A stretch of DNA of 64,000 nucleotides from Pyropia yezoensis (lineage: Eukaryota; Rhodophyta; Bangiophyceae; Bangiales; Bangiaceae), in the NCBI GenBank assembly GCA_009829735.1, contig CM020618.1, forward strand, positions 24,971,346-25,035,345. Reading direction: 5' to 3'. The notes under the pieces were generated by a model that was not told the origin of the DNA, searched no databases, and saw nothing but the letters and a program-made list of their open reading frames with translations. How positions within the stretch are numbered: the stretch's first letter is position 1; every line of letters starts with the position of its first letter. Positions 23,100-31,893 of this stretch are shown in pieces. The position numbers and the translations under genes are program-made.

Positions 23100-24950
23100 T
23101 CAATAGGCAGGAAAGCCTGGCCAGGCAGAAAGCCCGCCGACCACGTCAACGGCCGGAACCCCCGCACCTCGCGCAGCTGCTACCGCCACGCGCGACGAGT
23201 TGCCGCGCCGACAAACAACGACCATCTGACGGCGCACGCTACCCTCACTGACCTGGGCAGCCAGCCCCGGCAAGACCGCCTCGAAGTCACCCAATGGAAC
23301 GCTCACTGACCCAGGTACCGCACACAGCGCGTACTGCGCCGCCGGTCGCACATCCACCAGCAGTGTCCCCGCCGTGCCAGCTGGCGTGAAGTAGGTGCGC
23401 GCAAAGGTGGCCGCGGAGAGACGCCATTCGGGGGGGAGGTGGGGAGGCGAGCCAGACGGCGCAAAGGGGACCACCGAGCACAACTCTTCCGCAGATGCGT
23501 CCGCGGCATCCCCTGCTCCATTGGGTGCTCTGGCGGTCTCCGCCGAGGAGTCCATCATGTCTGCTGTGGCGGTGACGAGAGTGGCGGGCAGGCTCGCGGC
23601 CAACGCACACGACTCACCACGTGCCCAGGCGGCGTAATCAACGTCTGCCGTGGACGTGACCGTCCGCGCCGGCGAGCAGACGGCACAGTCGGAGCGGGCC
23701 GGCCGCAGCGTAATGGTTCTAAAGACGCCATCGGCGCCGTCAAAGATCAGCATCCGGCGAGCGAGGACGGCAAAGCCAGTCGACGCTGCGCCTGCAGGGG
23801 AGGGCGGCTCCGACGCGGGCAAAGCGACCGGCGTAGACGGGCCCGCGGAAGGGACCAACGCGGCCGCGCGGGGACCTCCAGAGGAGAGCACCTTGATGGC
23901 TTCAAGCGCCTGCAGCACCCCAATCACACCAGGCACGGGGCCGAGTACGCCGGCCGTGTCGCATGAGCCCACGCACGACGGCGGCGGTGGGGACGGGAAA
24001 ATGCATCGTAAGCACACGCGACTGCTCTTGCGCGGGCGGGAGGTGCTCTCGTCGGACTTGCCCGAAGCCGCCAAAGAACGCATGTGGGTGTCCGCCGTCG
24101 ACGACACCGCCGCCACGGCAGGGTCCTCCCAATTGTACACGGTCAGTTGGCCGTCGGTACCGACGGCGGCACCCACCACGAGCGGCACGCCGCCCAAAAC
24201 ACACGCGTCATTGATGAGGTACCGTGCGGCCACATTGTCAGTGCAGTCAAGCACCACGTCAAAGGAGGAAACGAGCACTTCGGCAGCGGCCCCGCCCGGC
24301 CGTCGGCCGCCGACAAAGGCGCTTCCATCCACGACCGTCACGGCAACCAGGGGGTTGATAGCGCGCACAGCCGTGGCCAGAGATTCCGCCTTGTTGCTGC
24401 CAACACGGTCCGTCGTGTGGCCGACCTGCCGGTGAAGGTTGGTCAGCTCGACGACATCCCCAGGGCGGTCCGCCAGGGCCAGGTGGCCGACACCCGAGGC
24501 GCCGAGGTAGAGGGCAGCGGGGCAGCCCAGGCCGCCGCACCCAACGATGAGGGCGCGGGCAGAAGAGAGCGCCACTTGCCGGGCAGGGCCAAAGGAGGGG
24601 AGAAGCAGCTGCCGTGAGTAGCGAGATATAGCCTCGGCTGGGAGGTTGGGTGGGGTGTACGCGTCGGGGGGAGGGAGGCCTGCCGCTAGTGCCCCATTGA
24701 AAGGGCCGCGGGAGATGATGGGACGCACCCGAGGGCCCGTCTCGGTGAAAGACATACGCACACCACGGGGGCGTGCCCTCATAAGTTTCGCGCGGCGCTG
24801 AGGGGTGAGGGGGATAGCGTCGCTTGGAAAGGACACGCTCTTGCCCACTGGTTCGTTTGCAACGGGTGTATCATCACCCCATGCGCCGGCGTGAAACGTC
24901 ATTGAATTGTCTCCAATGAACGAGAATAGCAGTGTAGACATTTTCATCAT
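23100..24950 (-). CDS. MOCS3: MOCS3/UBA4-type adenylyltransferase-sulfurtransferase
   Basis: Single exon, 616 aa. An unusual leader of about 105 residues precedes the E1 (ThiF) domain, which starts at ISRYSRQLLLPSFG. The nucleotide motif GCGGLG is at 137-142 and CTDN at 236-239. Zinc-binding pairs are CLRC (313-316) and CAVC (422-425). Cys330 in SCDTAGVLG is at the position of the E1 thioester cysteine. The C-terminal rhodanese domain (about 510-616) has its active Cys580 in VVCRRGNSS. The enzyme activates URM1 and/or MOCS2A by adenylation and transfers sulfur for tRNA thiolation and molybdopterin synthesis, in the cytosol. A Ser/Arg-rich insert (about 283-311) sits before the first CxxC, and a Ser/Ala-rich linker of about 80 residues joins the domains. 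All catalytic residues are kept. Confidence 0.95.
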   Translation of the reverse strand: MMKMSTLLFSFIGDNSMTFHAGAWGDDTPVANEPVGKSVSFPSDAIPLTPQRRAKLMRARPRGVRMSFTETGPRVRPIISRGPFNGALAAGLPPPDAYTPPNLPAEAISRYSRQLLLPSFGPARQVALSSARALIVGCGGLGCPAALYLGASGVGHLALADRPGDVVELTNLHRQVGHTTDRVGSNKAESLATAVRAINPLVAVTVVDGSAFVGGRRPGGAAAEVLVSSFDVVLDCTDNVAARYLINDACVLGGVPLVVGAAVGTDGQLTVYNWEDPAVAAVSSTADTHMRSLAASGKSDESTSRPRKSSRVCLRCIFPSPPPPSCVGSCDTAGVLGPVPGVIGVLQALEAIKVLSSGGPRAAALVPSAGPSTPVALPASEPPSPAGAASTGFAVLARRMLIFDGADGVFRTITLRPARSDCAVCSPARTVTSTADVDYAAWARGESCALAASLPATLVTATADMMDSSAETARAPNGAGDAADASAEELCSVVPFAPSGSPPHLPPEWRLSAATFARTYFTPAGTAGTLLVDVRPAAQYALCAVPGSVSVPLGDFEAVLPGLAAQVSEGSVRRQMVVVCRRGNSSRVAVAAARGAGVPAVDVVGGLSAWPGFPAY

Positions 24951-25408
24951 GTTTCAAACAGAGTAACAATTCTGTTAGCCACGAGACTAATTATTTGCAA
25001 ATTCAATGAGATCCGGCCGTATTCTACATAAATACAACAGCTGTAATGTCAGCACGTGTGTGGGTGGTGAGAAGGCCCTGCATCCAGCCACAGGCCGCCG
25101 CACGGTGGGCCAGATCGTCCACTCCATTCAGTGTGTGGGTGGTCCAGGTCAGTCGAACTCGCTCTCATCCCGGCGGGCGATGGGGTAGGTCGGCTGGGCC
25201 ACCCGAGGCCCCATCCTGCTCGTCACCTCTATCACCCTCCCTCCCAAGGCATCGCTGTGGGCGGTCAGTGCGCGTGCCGCTTGACGTGCCTCTACGCTCC
25301 CGGTTCGGTGCTCGGGTGCCCGCTACTCAGCTGCTGCTGCGCAGCTGGGTCGGCAGCGCATCGACCCCTCACCCCCCCCCCTCCGGCTCGCCGCCATCCG
25401 ACGCGGCC
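24951..25408. promoter_or_regulatory. Divergent intergenic region between MOCS3 and the DUF3493 gene
   Basis: 458 bp between start codons. 24,950-25,035 is AT-rich compared with the surroundings (TTCTACATAAATACAACAG near 25,020), a plausible core promoter patch. Confidence 0.5.
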
Positions 25409-26938
25409 ATGGCGGCCCGGTGCCCTGCGTTTGCTGCCGCTGCTGCTTCCCCCGCCATGTGTGCAGGTGGCCGGCGGCTGCTCCCGCATGCGCCACCACT
25501 GGGGCCCTGTCGGTCGCCACCGCACGTCGCCGGTGGCGCGCGGCGGCGGCCGGCGCTCCTGCTGCGGCCGGCTCTGGCGCCCATGCCCGTCCGGGCAGCT
25601 GTGCCTTCCCCCACTCGTGGCTCGCGCATGGCAGCTGAGGGCGGCGGCGGCGCCAATGGCGGCACCGACGGTACGGAGGATCCCCCAGGTGTGGTCACGA
25701 CGTCGTCGACAGCGGATGCCGCGGCGCCGGCGCCAGCGCCGGCGCCCCCCTCCCCGAGGCCCGCAAAGCCCACCTACTCGCAGGCCACCCGCCTGCGCGA
25801 GGAGACTGAGGCGCCCTTCCGCAAGGCTCGCATGTTTGTGTTTGGCGCCTCGGCCGCGTCTGCGGGCGTTGGGGGTCTGGTGGCTGCCAGCCGCGTAATT
25901 GCCGCGGCAGTTGGTGTCCGTGGGGTGCAGCCGCTGGATGAGACCTTGCCGAATGTACGTTTTTTGGGGGGGGAGGGTGCCCATATAAAGGGGCACCACT
26001 CGAGAGGGATGCGTGGACTTGCTGTGCCAGTGTCTCTATGTGTGGGCTTGCTGCGTATAGGGTGTCTGGCAGCTTTGCTGAGGTGGCATGCCGAGGGAGC
26101 ACCCGTCTCAGCTTCACACGATTTCAATGTGCGGACGTGGGAGGCACCTCGACCTGTGTTGAGTTTGGCTGTACTCACACCCACTTGGTGTCTGCGTTCT
26201 GTGTGGGGTGTTGCCCTGGCTGTTTGTGTTTTCTCGATACCCACCACATCCGATTTCCCCTGATTTTCATCAAACATGTCGCCTCCTCAGCTGGCTGTCA
26301 ACCTGGGCGTCCTTGGTGCCTGCGCTTTTCTCCTCCGGCAAGAGGTACGCACCGGCGAGCGGCGGCTGTCCCGGCTAGCGCGGGGCGCCTCTCTCGCGCG
26401 CCTCAAAGTGTCTGTCCCCGGGACCGGGCGGGTGACCAAGCTGGGCGCCCTCCGCTCGAAGCGGCGGATGATCATTCTGGCTGGCCGCGCCCCCGCTCTC
26501 ACCGCCGCCGTCTCGTCGGCTGAGCCCTATGCGCAGGCGCTGTACGACCGCCGCATTTTGGTCGTGCCGCTGCTGTTGCCATCGGTGGCGGACGCCGCCG
26601 GCTCAGCTGGCGCCGAGGCGGCCGCTGTGGCTGCGGCCGACGGGTCGGCCTTCCCTTCGGGCAACTGGATTGCCACCCCCGTCCTGGGTGGGGAGTGGCT
26701 CGACTGGTTTGCGTCGGAGAAGAAAGCAGCGGGGGTGGATGAGGCCAAGGCGGCGGACGAGGTGCTGGTGGTGATTGTCAAGTTCAATGGAAAAGTTGGT
26801 GGTCGGTCAATGGGCAACCCTACTTGGAAAAAACTGGTGGGGGATATTGACGCCATTGTCGATGGAGAGGGGCCGCCCACCCGCACCCGCGAGGGCGGCG
26901 GGGACGGGGATATCCCGAGTGACAGTCGGGAGGTGTAG
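25409..26938 (+). CDS. DUF3493 / LPA1 (REP27)-type low-PSII-accumulation protein
   Basis: Two exons: 25409-25954 and 26291-26938, with a 336-bp intron (donor GTACGT, acceptor TCAG, phase 0). The product is 397 aa. Residues 1 to about 75 are Ala/Arg/Pro-rich and look like a plastid transit peptide, followed by an Ala/Pro linker. The family core is clear: YSQATRLREETEAPFRKARM, a membrane helix (FVFGASAASAGVGGLVAASR), the link GVQPLDETLPN, then after the intron a second helix LAVNLGVLGACAFLLRQEV and RTGERRLSRLARGASLARL. Family members help assemble or stabilise photosystem II (D1) in the thylakoid. Unlike REP27/LPA1 of green plants, no TPR repeats are visible, so it resembles the shorter cyanobacterial-type form. 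The C-terminal domain ends in an acidic tail. Confidence 0.85.
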
Positions 26939-27930
26939 AGTTGGCAGCCCGCCGTCAACGGCGGATGGGTGAGGCGAGGGTAGGAGGTGGTCCCAGGCTC
27001 CACGTGTGGGTGGAGGAGAGCGTGTGCAAGCGCCGCCGCGGGGGCAGCGTTGCCCAACACTTGGAACTTATGTCATGTTCTTTCGACAACCCGCCTTTAC
27101 AAGTCCGTTGCCTCACCACCTCGCTCGACCCCGTCCGCTGTTGAAGCGCACGCTCACGCACGCGCAAGCACCCCATTCGGAATGCACGCCGCCCCAATGG
27201 TGGAGTCGTCTCGCGGCCGGCCAGCGATAGCAAGCGGTCATCCGACGCAGCCTCCCACACCCCCTCCCCCCTTCCACCGCCTGCAGCCCGCCGCCCCCAC
27301 CGACACGGCCCTTCCCAGTTGCACCGCCGCCGCCACCGCCCACGCCACGGGTGTTCCCACAGCAACAAACACACCTCCCCTCCCCCCCGACTGCCCCCTC
27401 AACGTGGCGCGCCCGCACAGCAACCACCCCTTGCGGAGCGGCTTGGACGCCGGGTCTCCCCATCGTCGCAGGCACAAAGATTTCAACATCCCCACGACAC
27501 AAACCGCGGCGGGGCTGGCGACACCATCCCGAGGGGGCAACAATTGTCGCAACGGGTCCGGCACATGACTGCCAGGGACAGACCAGCCGATTACAGGAGG
27601 GTGCCGTGCCAACGCAGGCTGCATGTGAGGGCGTAACATGCCAACACCACCGCCGTAGTTCCCGCCCCAATTCGCCCCCTATCCTCCTCGCTGCCGGTTT
27701 CTCCCCGTTCCCAGAGTCCTCCCCTCAACATTGCCTGCCGAGGCAGCTGCTATGAAAGTCAGCCAAGCCATAGGCGACTCGACCCCAGCAGAAGAGGTAT
27801 CCCGCATCGAATTGCCGCCAAGCGCTCTGGTCTCCACTCGCGGTCCAGCCCATCGCCCCTTGAGTCCTACATCCCCCTTCTTGCCCATTCCTCCCCCTTT
27901 CCCCCACCCCCTTCCCCGTTCCCAAACCGA
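26939..27930. other. Intergenic between convergent DUF3493 and LYR genes
   Basis: About 1 kb that is C-rich on the plus strand. Open frames here have no recognisable motif. Confidence 0.45.
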
Positions 27931-28200
27931 TCAAAGCTGGATAGTAAAATCCCGCTCCCGCGTCATCCGCGTGGGTGAGACCGAGTCCCGGCTGGGTGAG
28001 TATACGTTCAGGCGCCGCAGCTCCATCATTGCCAGCTTAAGGCGATAGTCGAGGTCCGACCCCACGGAGGTGCGGCCGTCGCGGAACTCCGCCTTCAGTG
28101 CATTGACGTACGAAGCACGTCTCACGGACGGATACCGGGCTGCTGCGCGGAGGAGGTCTCGATACAAGCGTAGAACATTGGGAGCCGCTGCACCAGCCAT
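27931..28200 (-). CDS. LYR-motif (Complex1_LYR) protein
   Basis: A small protein of 89 aa from the ATG at 28200. The frame continues upstream into a tandem repeat, which argues for the internal ATG. It starts MAGAAAPNVLRLYRDLLRAA, containing the LYR tripeptide with the downstream Arg helix. It then has ALKAEFRDGRTS, the conserved Phe-Arg of the family, and a third helix RLKLAMMELRRLN. LYR proteins are small mitochondrial factors that bind acyl-ACP and support Fe-S cluster handover or assembly of respiratory complexes (LYRM4/ISD11, SDHAF, complex I subunits). Which family member this is cannot be told from the sequence. Its size matches the single-domain LYRM class. It is head to head with PGRL1. 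Confidence 0.75.
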   Translation of the reverse strand: MAGAAAPNVLRLYRDLLRAAARYPSVRRASYVNALKAEFRDGRTSVGSDLDYRLKLAMMELRRLNVYSPSRDSVSPTRMTRERDFTIQL

Positions 28201-28984
28201 GGTCCTTGATGCGGCAGGGTCGGGGACGTTGCGTAGGGCCCCAATGATGCGCGGCTGAAGGTGAGTGTCACAACCGAGCTTCCGAGCGTATGCGTGACGC
28301 AACCGGGGTTTTGACAGCACCGGGGTTTTGACGGCACCGGGGTTTTGACGGCACAGGGGTTTTGACGGCACAGGGGTTTTGACGGCACAGGGGTTTTGAC
28401 GGCACAGGGGTTTTGACGGCTCCGGCAACGAGATGCACACCAACAGAAGGCACTCGTTTGAATGTACTTACAAAACGTTAGTCTCGTTCGATGATTTACA
28501 TTAATTTATATTAAAAACTTATGTACTTGCCGCAAAGGCAGAAAAATTCGTGGAGGTCAACGCAAGCTGCATTCATTGGCCCAGAGAGCGCCTTCGAGAT
28601 CTTTCAACTGCGTCCACCCAGGCACCCCCCTCAGCCAGCTGGAATGAAAGCGTGCTCTGGTCCGCCATTTTCGAGCAGATGGCGCTGCAGACCAGAATCT
28701 CGCGGCGCACGCTTCTCGCGGCCTTCGGTCTTTCGTCCTCTGCAGCAGCGGAGCAGTGCGCCCTGACCTTTGGAAGCCTCTGCATAACCGAGTGGTGCGC
28801 TCGTCGCTCAACTGCCACCATCACCGCGATCGCTATTCAAGTTTGGGTCTGGACGCGTTCCCCTCGTCCTCCCCGCTCCTCGCGCATCTGGTCTCTTTTG
28901 GGGGGCATCCTTCTGTCGGACATTGCCGTTTCCCCCACTCCTTCCCCCGTGCCCCCTTCTCCTCCGACCGTCAACGCGGTCACC
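28201..28984. promoter_or_regulatory. Divergent intergenic region between the LYR gene and PGRL1
   Basis: 784 bp. It contains the 17-bp minisatellite and, at 28,470-28,530, the most AT-rich patch of the neighbourhood (ACATTAATTTATATTAAAAA), a likely core promoter region. The PGRL1 frame is open upstream of its ATG through 28,550, but that part lacks family similarity. Confidence 0.5.
28304..28422. repeat. 17-bp minisatellite, seven tandem copies
   Basis: The unit is AGGGGTTTTGACGGCAC. Copies start at 28304, 28321, 28338, 28355, 28372, 28389 and 28406. The first three begin with C instead of A, the first has ACAGC for ACGGC, and the last ends CTC. The array lies about 100 bp upstream of the LYR gene start. 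Confidence 0.95.
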
Positions 28985-29971
28985 ATGGCCTCCTCCCTCA
29001 CCGCGCCGGCGACGGCCTGCTCCCCACGGCGTGCGGTGGCCTCGGCCTTTCTCGGTGCGCCTCTCGTGGGCAGCGCTGGCGCGGCTGTCTTCGGTCGGGC
29101 CCCGAGTGTCACTGGCCGCCGGCCGGCCGTGCGGGTGCCGGCCGGCCGCCCCGCCGCGGCGACGCGCATGGTTGCCGAGCCCGAGACATCCACGATCGTC
29201 ATTGATGAAAACATCGCGGACTTCTGCTCTGTCGACAGCCGCACGGGGAAGCGGGTTGAGATGTCGGTCCCCGAGAAGGAGGCTCTCTTCCTGTCGGCGA
29301 TGAACGCGTACTTCAACAAAGAGCCTGCCCTGCTGTCTGACTCGGAGTTTGATGCGTTGAAAGAGGAGCTCACCTGGCAGGGCTCGGATGTGGTGACTCT
29401 GTCCCGTGATGAGTTCCGCTTTCTCGATGCGGCCAAGTCGTTTGACAAGGGCAAGTCTGTCATGTCGGACGAGGAGTTTGATGAGCTGAAGATGTCCCTT
29501 CGCCGGCAGGGGTCGGTTGTGGCTGTTGCCCGCGGTCCCCGCTGCTCCATTGAGCGGCAAATCACCTTTTCCGAGGTGATCCCGGACACGAAGCGCATTA
29601 TCGCGCTCTACCTGCCGGCCGCCGCTCTGGGCTGCCTGCTGTGGCTGTCGGGCTCCTATGAGTTGACGCCCCTCCGCAACGTGGACCCGGTTCTGTCTCT
29701 TCTGTTGGGCACCCCGCTTATCTATCTTTTTTCGCGCACCGTCACCCAGCTTGTGGTCCCTTCGCCGCTGATTCTTGTGGGTGATTGCCCCAGCTGTGGC
29801 CGTCAGACTCGCACCTTTTTTGGCAAGGTTCTCTCGGTTGACGGCTTCCAAGAGGAGGCCACTGTCAAGTGCGACAAGTGCTCGGCCAAGCTGAAGGTGG
29901 AGAAGGATTCGCTGCGGATGGTGCTTTTGGAAGAGGGCAAGGAGAAGGCCGCCGCCCGCGCGGGGCGCTGA
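28985..29971 (+). CDS. PGRL1: PGRL1, PGR5-like protein of cyclic electron flow
   Basis: 328 aa from the ATG at 28985 (context CACCATGG). Residues 1 to about 62 are an Ala/Arg/Ser-rich plastid transit peptide. The stromal N-domain holds DFCSVDSRTGKR (Cys81) and two related acidic repeats, LLSDSEFDALKEELTWQGS and VMSDEEFDELKMSLRRQGS, a hallmark of PGRL1. GPRCSIE carries Cys187. Two membrane helices follow (about 204-223 and 235-256). The C-domain has two CxxC pairs, CPSC (268-271) and CDKC (296-299), with the conserved TFFGKVLS between them. PGRL1 associates with PGR5 in the thylakoid and supports antimycin-sensitive cyclic electron flow from ferredoxin to plastoquinone. No intron. All the cysteines expected for redox function appear to be present. 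Confidence 0.94.
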   Translation: MASSLTAPATACSPRRAVASAFLGAPLVGSAGAAVFGRAPSVTGRRPAVRVPAGRPAAATRMVAEPETSTIVIDENIADFCSVDSRTGKRVEMSVPEKEALFLSAMNAYFNKEPALLSDSEFDALKEELTWQGSDVVTLSRDEFRFLDAAKSFDKGKSVMSDEEFDELKMSLRRQGSVVAVARGPRCSIERQITFSEVIPDTKRIIALYLPAAALGCLLWLSGSYELTPLRNVDPVLSLLLGTPLIYLFSRTVTQLVVPSPLILVGDCPSCGRQTRTFFGKVLSVDGFQEEATVKCDKCSAKLKVEKDSLRMVLLEEGKEKAAARAGR

Positions 29972-31341
29972 GCCTACACTGCGTCTCCGCCCCCATTGAA
30001 CGTCCCTTGCCGCGCAGCCCGTGCAGCCTCTGCACATTGGCGGAGCGACCCGTGTCACCCGCTTGTATTTCGTGTGGACGCTTCTATTCCTTCAGCATAT
30101 ATCGTGTCGAGTGAGTAATATCTTCTTTCTTTGGCTTTTTTCTTGTCCTTTGCCATGCGCGTGCCTGGTTTGTGAGTGTGTGTGTGGAGTTCTCGGCGCC
30201 AACTGTGTTGGTTGTCATGGCGGGGTTGGTCGCGCAAGCCCTCGCGGTCTTTCCTTCCTACAACGCGGCTTTTGAGCTGCGCCGCTGCGTCTACACGATG
30301 CTCATCCGCTGCAGCCGCGGGCCGGTCGAGGAGCTGTTTGCTGCCGCCGCACGCCCCGCAGGGTGGCCATGGAGCGCCTGCGCCCAGTCCTGGTGTGCAT
30401 GGTGCATTGTACCCCTCGGTCACAGCGGCATCGCCCACTGTTCTGCCTTCTTCCTTTCCCCACTCGCGTCGTTCATTCACCTCTCGTTACGATGCTGTCC
30501 TCCACCTACGCACACTTCACACATACATACATACGATGCGACGCTGACGGCCGCCGCTTGCAGTACAATGACCACTGCCGCTTGCTTGCCACGCGGTGTC
30601 CTGCTCAGTTTCTCCCATCTGCACCTCAATGTTGCTGTGGTTCTCTCGCCTGTACTCTCTGTAACTGAGGGCAATTGCCCCTCCCGCGCCGCGGGTACTT
30701 CCCGGCGGCGTGGATCGGATCTATCCAGATGTGGCGGGCGGGCTTCATCTTCTTTGTGACGGCGCAGCGGTGGGAGCCGGGCAGGCGGTTGGGCAGCACG
30801 TCCGACCTCTTGCCGGGGCTGAGAGGCACCACCGCTATGGCCATCGACCCCCAGGGGAGGGAGACTTGCCCGCCACCCCTGCAACGATGAGGGCCGAGGT
30901 GCTTGTCACCCTCGGTTCGGCGGCTATCACCACCGGTTCTGCCATGGCTACACGCCGCTGCCGTCGCTGGCGTTCCTGCGGTGGGGGACCGGCGGCGTTG
31001 CTCCAACGGGCACCGCTGCGTTGGGAGTTACCCCAGCACTGGGGGTGGCTTACCCCCACGGGCTGGCCGTGGCCCTCCCCACCGCGACGACCGACTTGGA
31101 GAGACGCCGGCGTCGGTGGCGGGTTTGGCCTTTAAGCCCGCCCCACCAGCGCCCGCTGCCGCCCGACTTGGGGCGGCAGAGTCCACCTCTTCTCGCGCGT
31201 CGCCCCTTCCCCCCACCCGGGATGCGGCCGCTGGCGCGGAGAACGTGGGAGAGGATTGCGGCCTATTTCTATTGTTTATGCGGCCCGTGCTCCTGTGCCG
31301 GCACGGACCGCTGCTTGTTACACGCATCGTGTGTTCTTACT
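29972..31341. other. Intergenic between PGRL1 and the Harbinger element
   Basis: Open frames at 30,172-30,759 and 30,675-31,135 have no recognisable domain. 30,700-30,880 reads in one frame as YFPAAWIGSIQMWRAGFIFF and could be a decayed coding fragment. No firm gene. Confidence 0.35.
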
Positions 31342-31344
31342 TTA

Positions 31345-31359
31345 GGGCACGTCTTGACG
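31345..31359 (+). repeat. Left terminal inverted repeat of the Harbinger element
   Basis: GGGCACGTCTTGACG, directly preceded by TTA. Confidence 0.9.
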
Positions 31360-31516
31360 GCGGAACTCGGGCGTGTCTCAGACAAAAAACAGAGGCAGAG
31401 AGCTTTCTTATTGGTTAGAAGAGGAAACATGCTTCGCGCACTCGATGAGCCGGGCGTCTGGGGCACAAGAACTTACTCAGACATTTTCAAGTAAAACGAG
31501 TTGCAGACATGCCTCG

Positions 31517-31555
31517 TTTGTGGTCGGAAACGCAGTGTGCTTTTCCGACCACAAA
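31517..31555. other. Subterminal hairpin of the Harbinger element
   Basis: Two perfect 14-bp arms, TTTGTGGTCGGAAA (31517-31530) and TTTCCGACCACAAA (31542-31555), with an 11-nt loop, about 170 bp inside the left end. Confidence 0.85.
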
Positions 31556-31893
31556 AAAACACGCCGTCGCCGCAAAACAAGATCCGCAAGGGCGGACGAG
31601 AGAATCCATTTGGGGCTCTCCGAGCCTCCAGCCTCCTGCCGTCCACAGACAGATCACGATCTGCGAGGCGCGCTGCAGCCCGTGGTCTCGCCCCTCCAGC
31701 CCACTCGAAGCGCGAGAGCGGTCCGGGCTCCCAACAGTGTGGCTCCGTTTCGAGGTGCCCCCAACCATCCAGGCGTGACCCCCGTCATCACTCCCAGCTT
31801 CACGTCCCAGTCATCATCCTCCCTTCTCATTCTCTTCTGTTGCGTTGCTGTTTTGTTGTGCACCGCCACCACCGCCCTAACCCCCCACCAACG

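Noticed and set aside
28304-28422. CRISPR-like array
   Set aside because: Units are directly adjacent without spacers and the genome is eukaryotic. It is a minisatellite.
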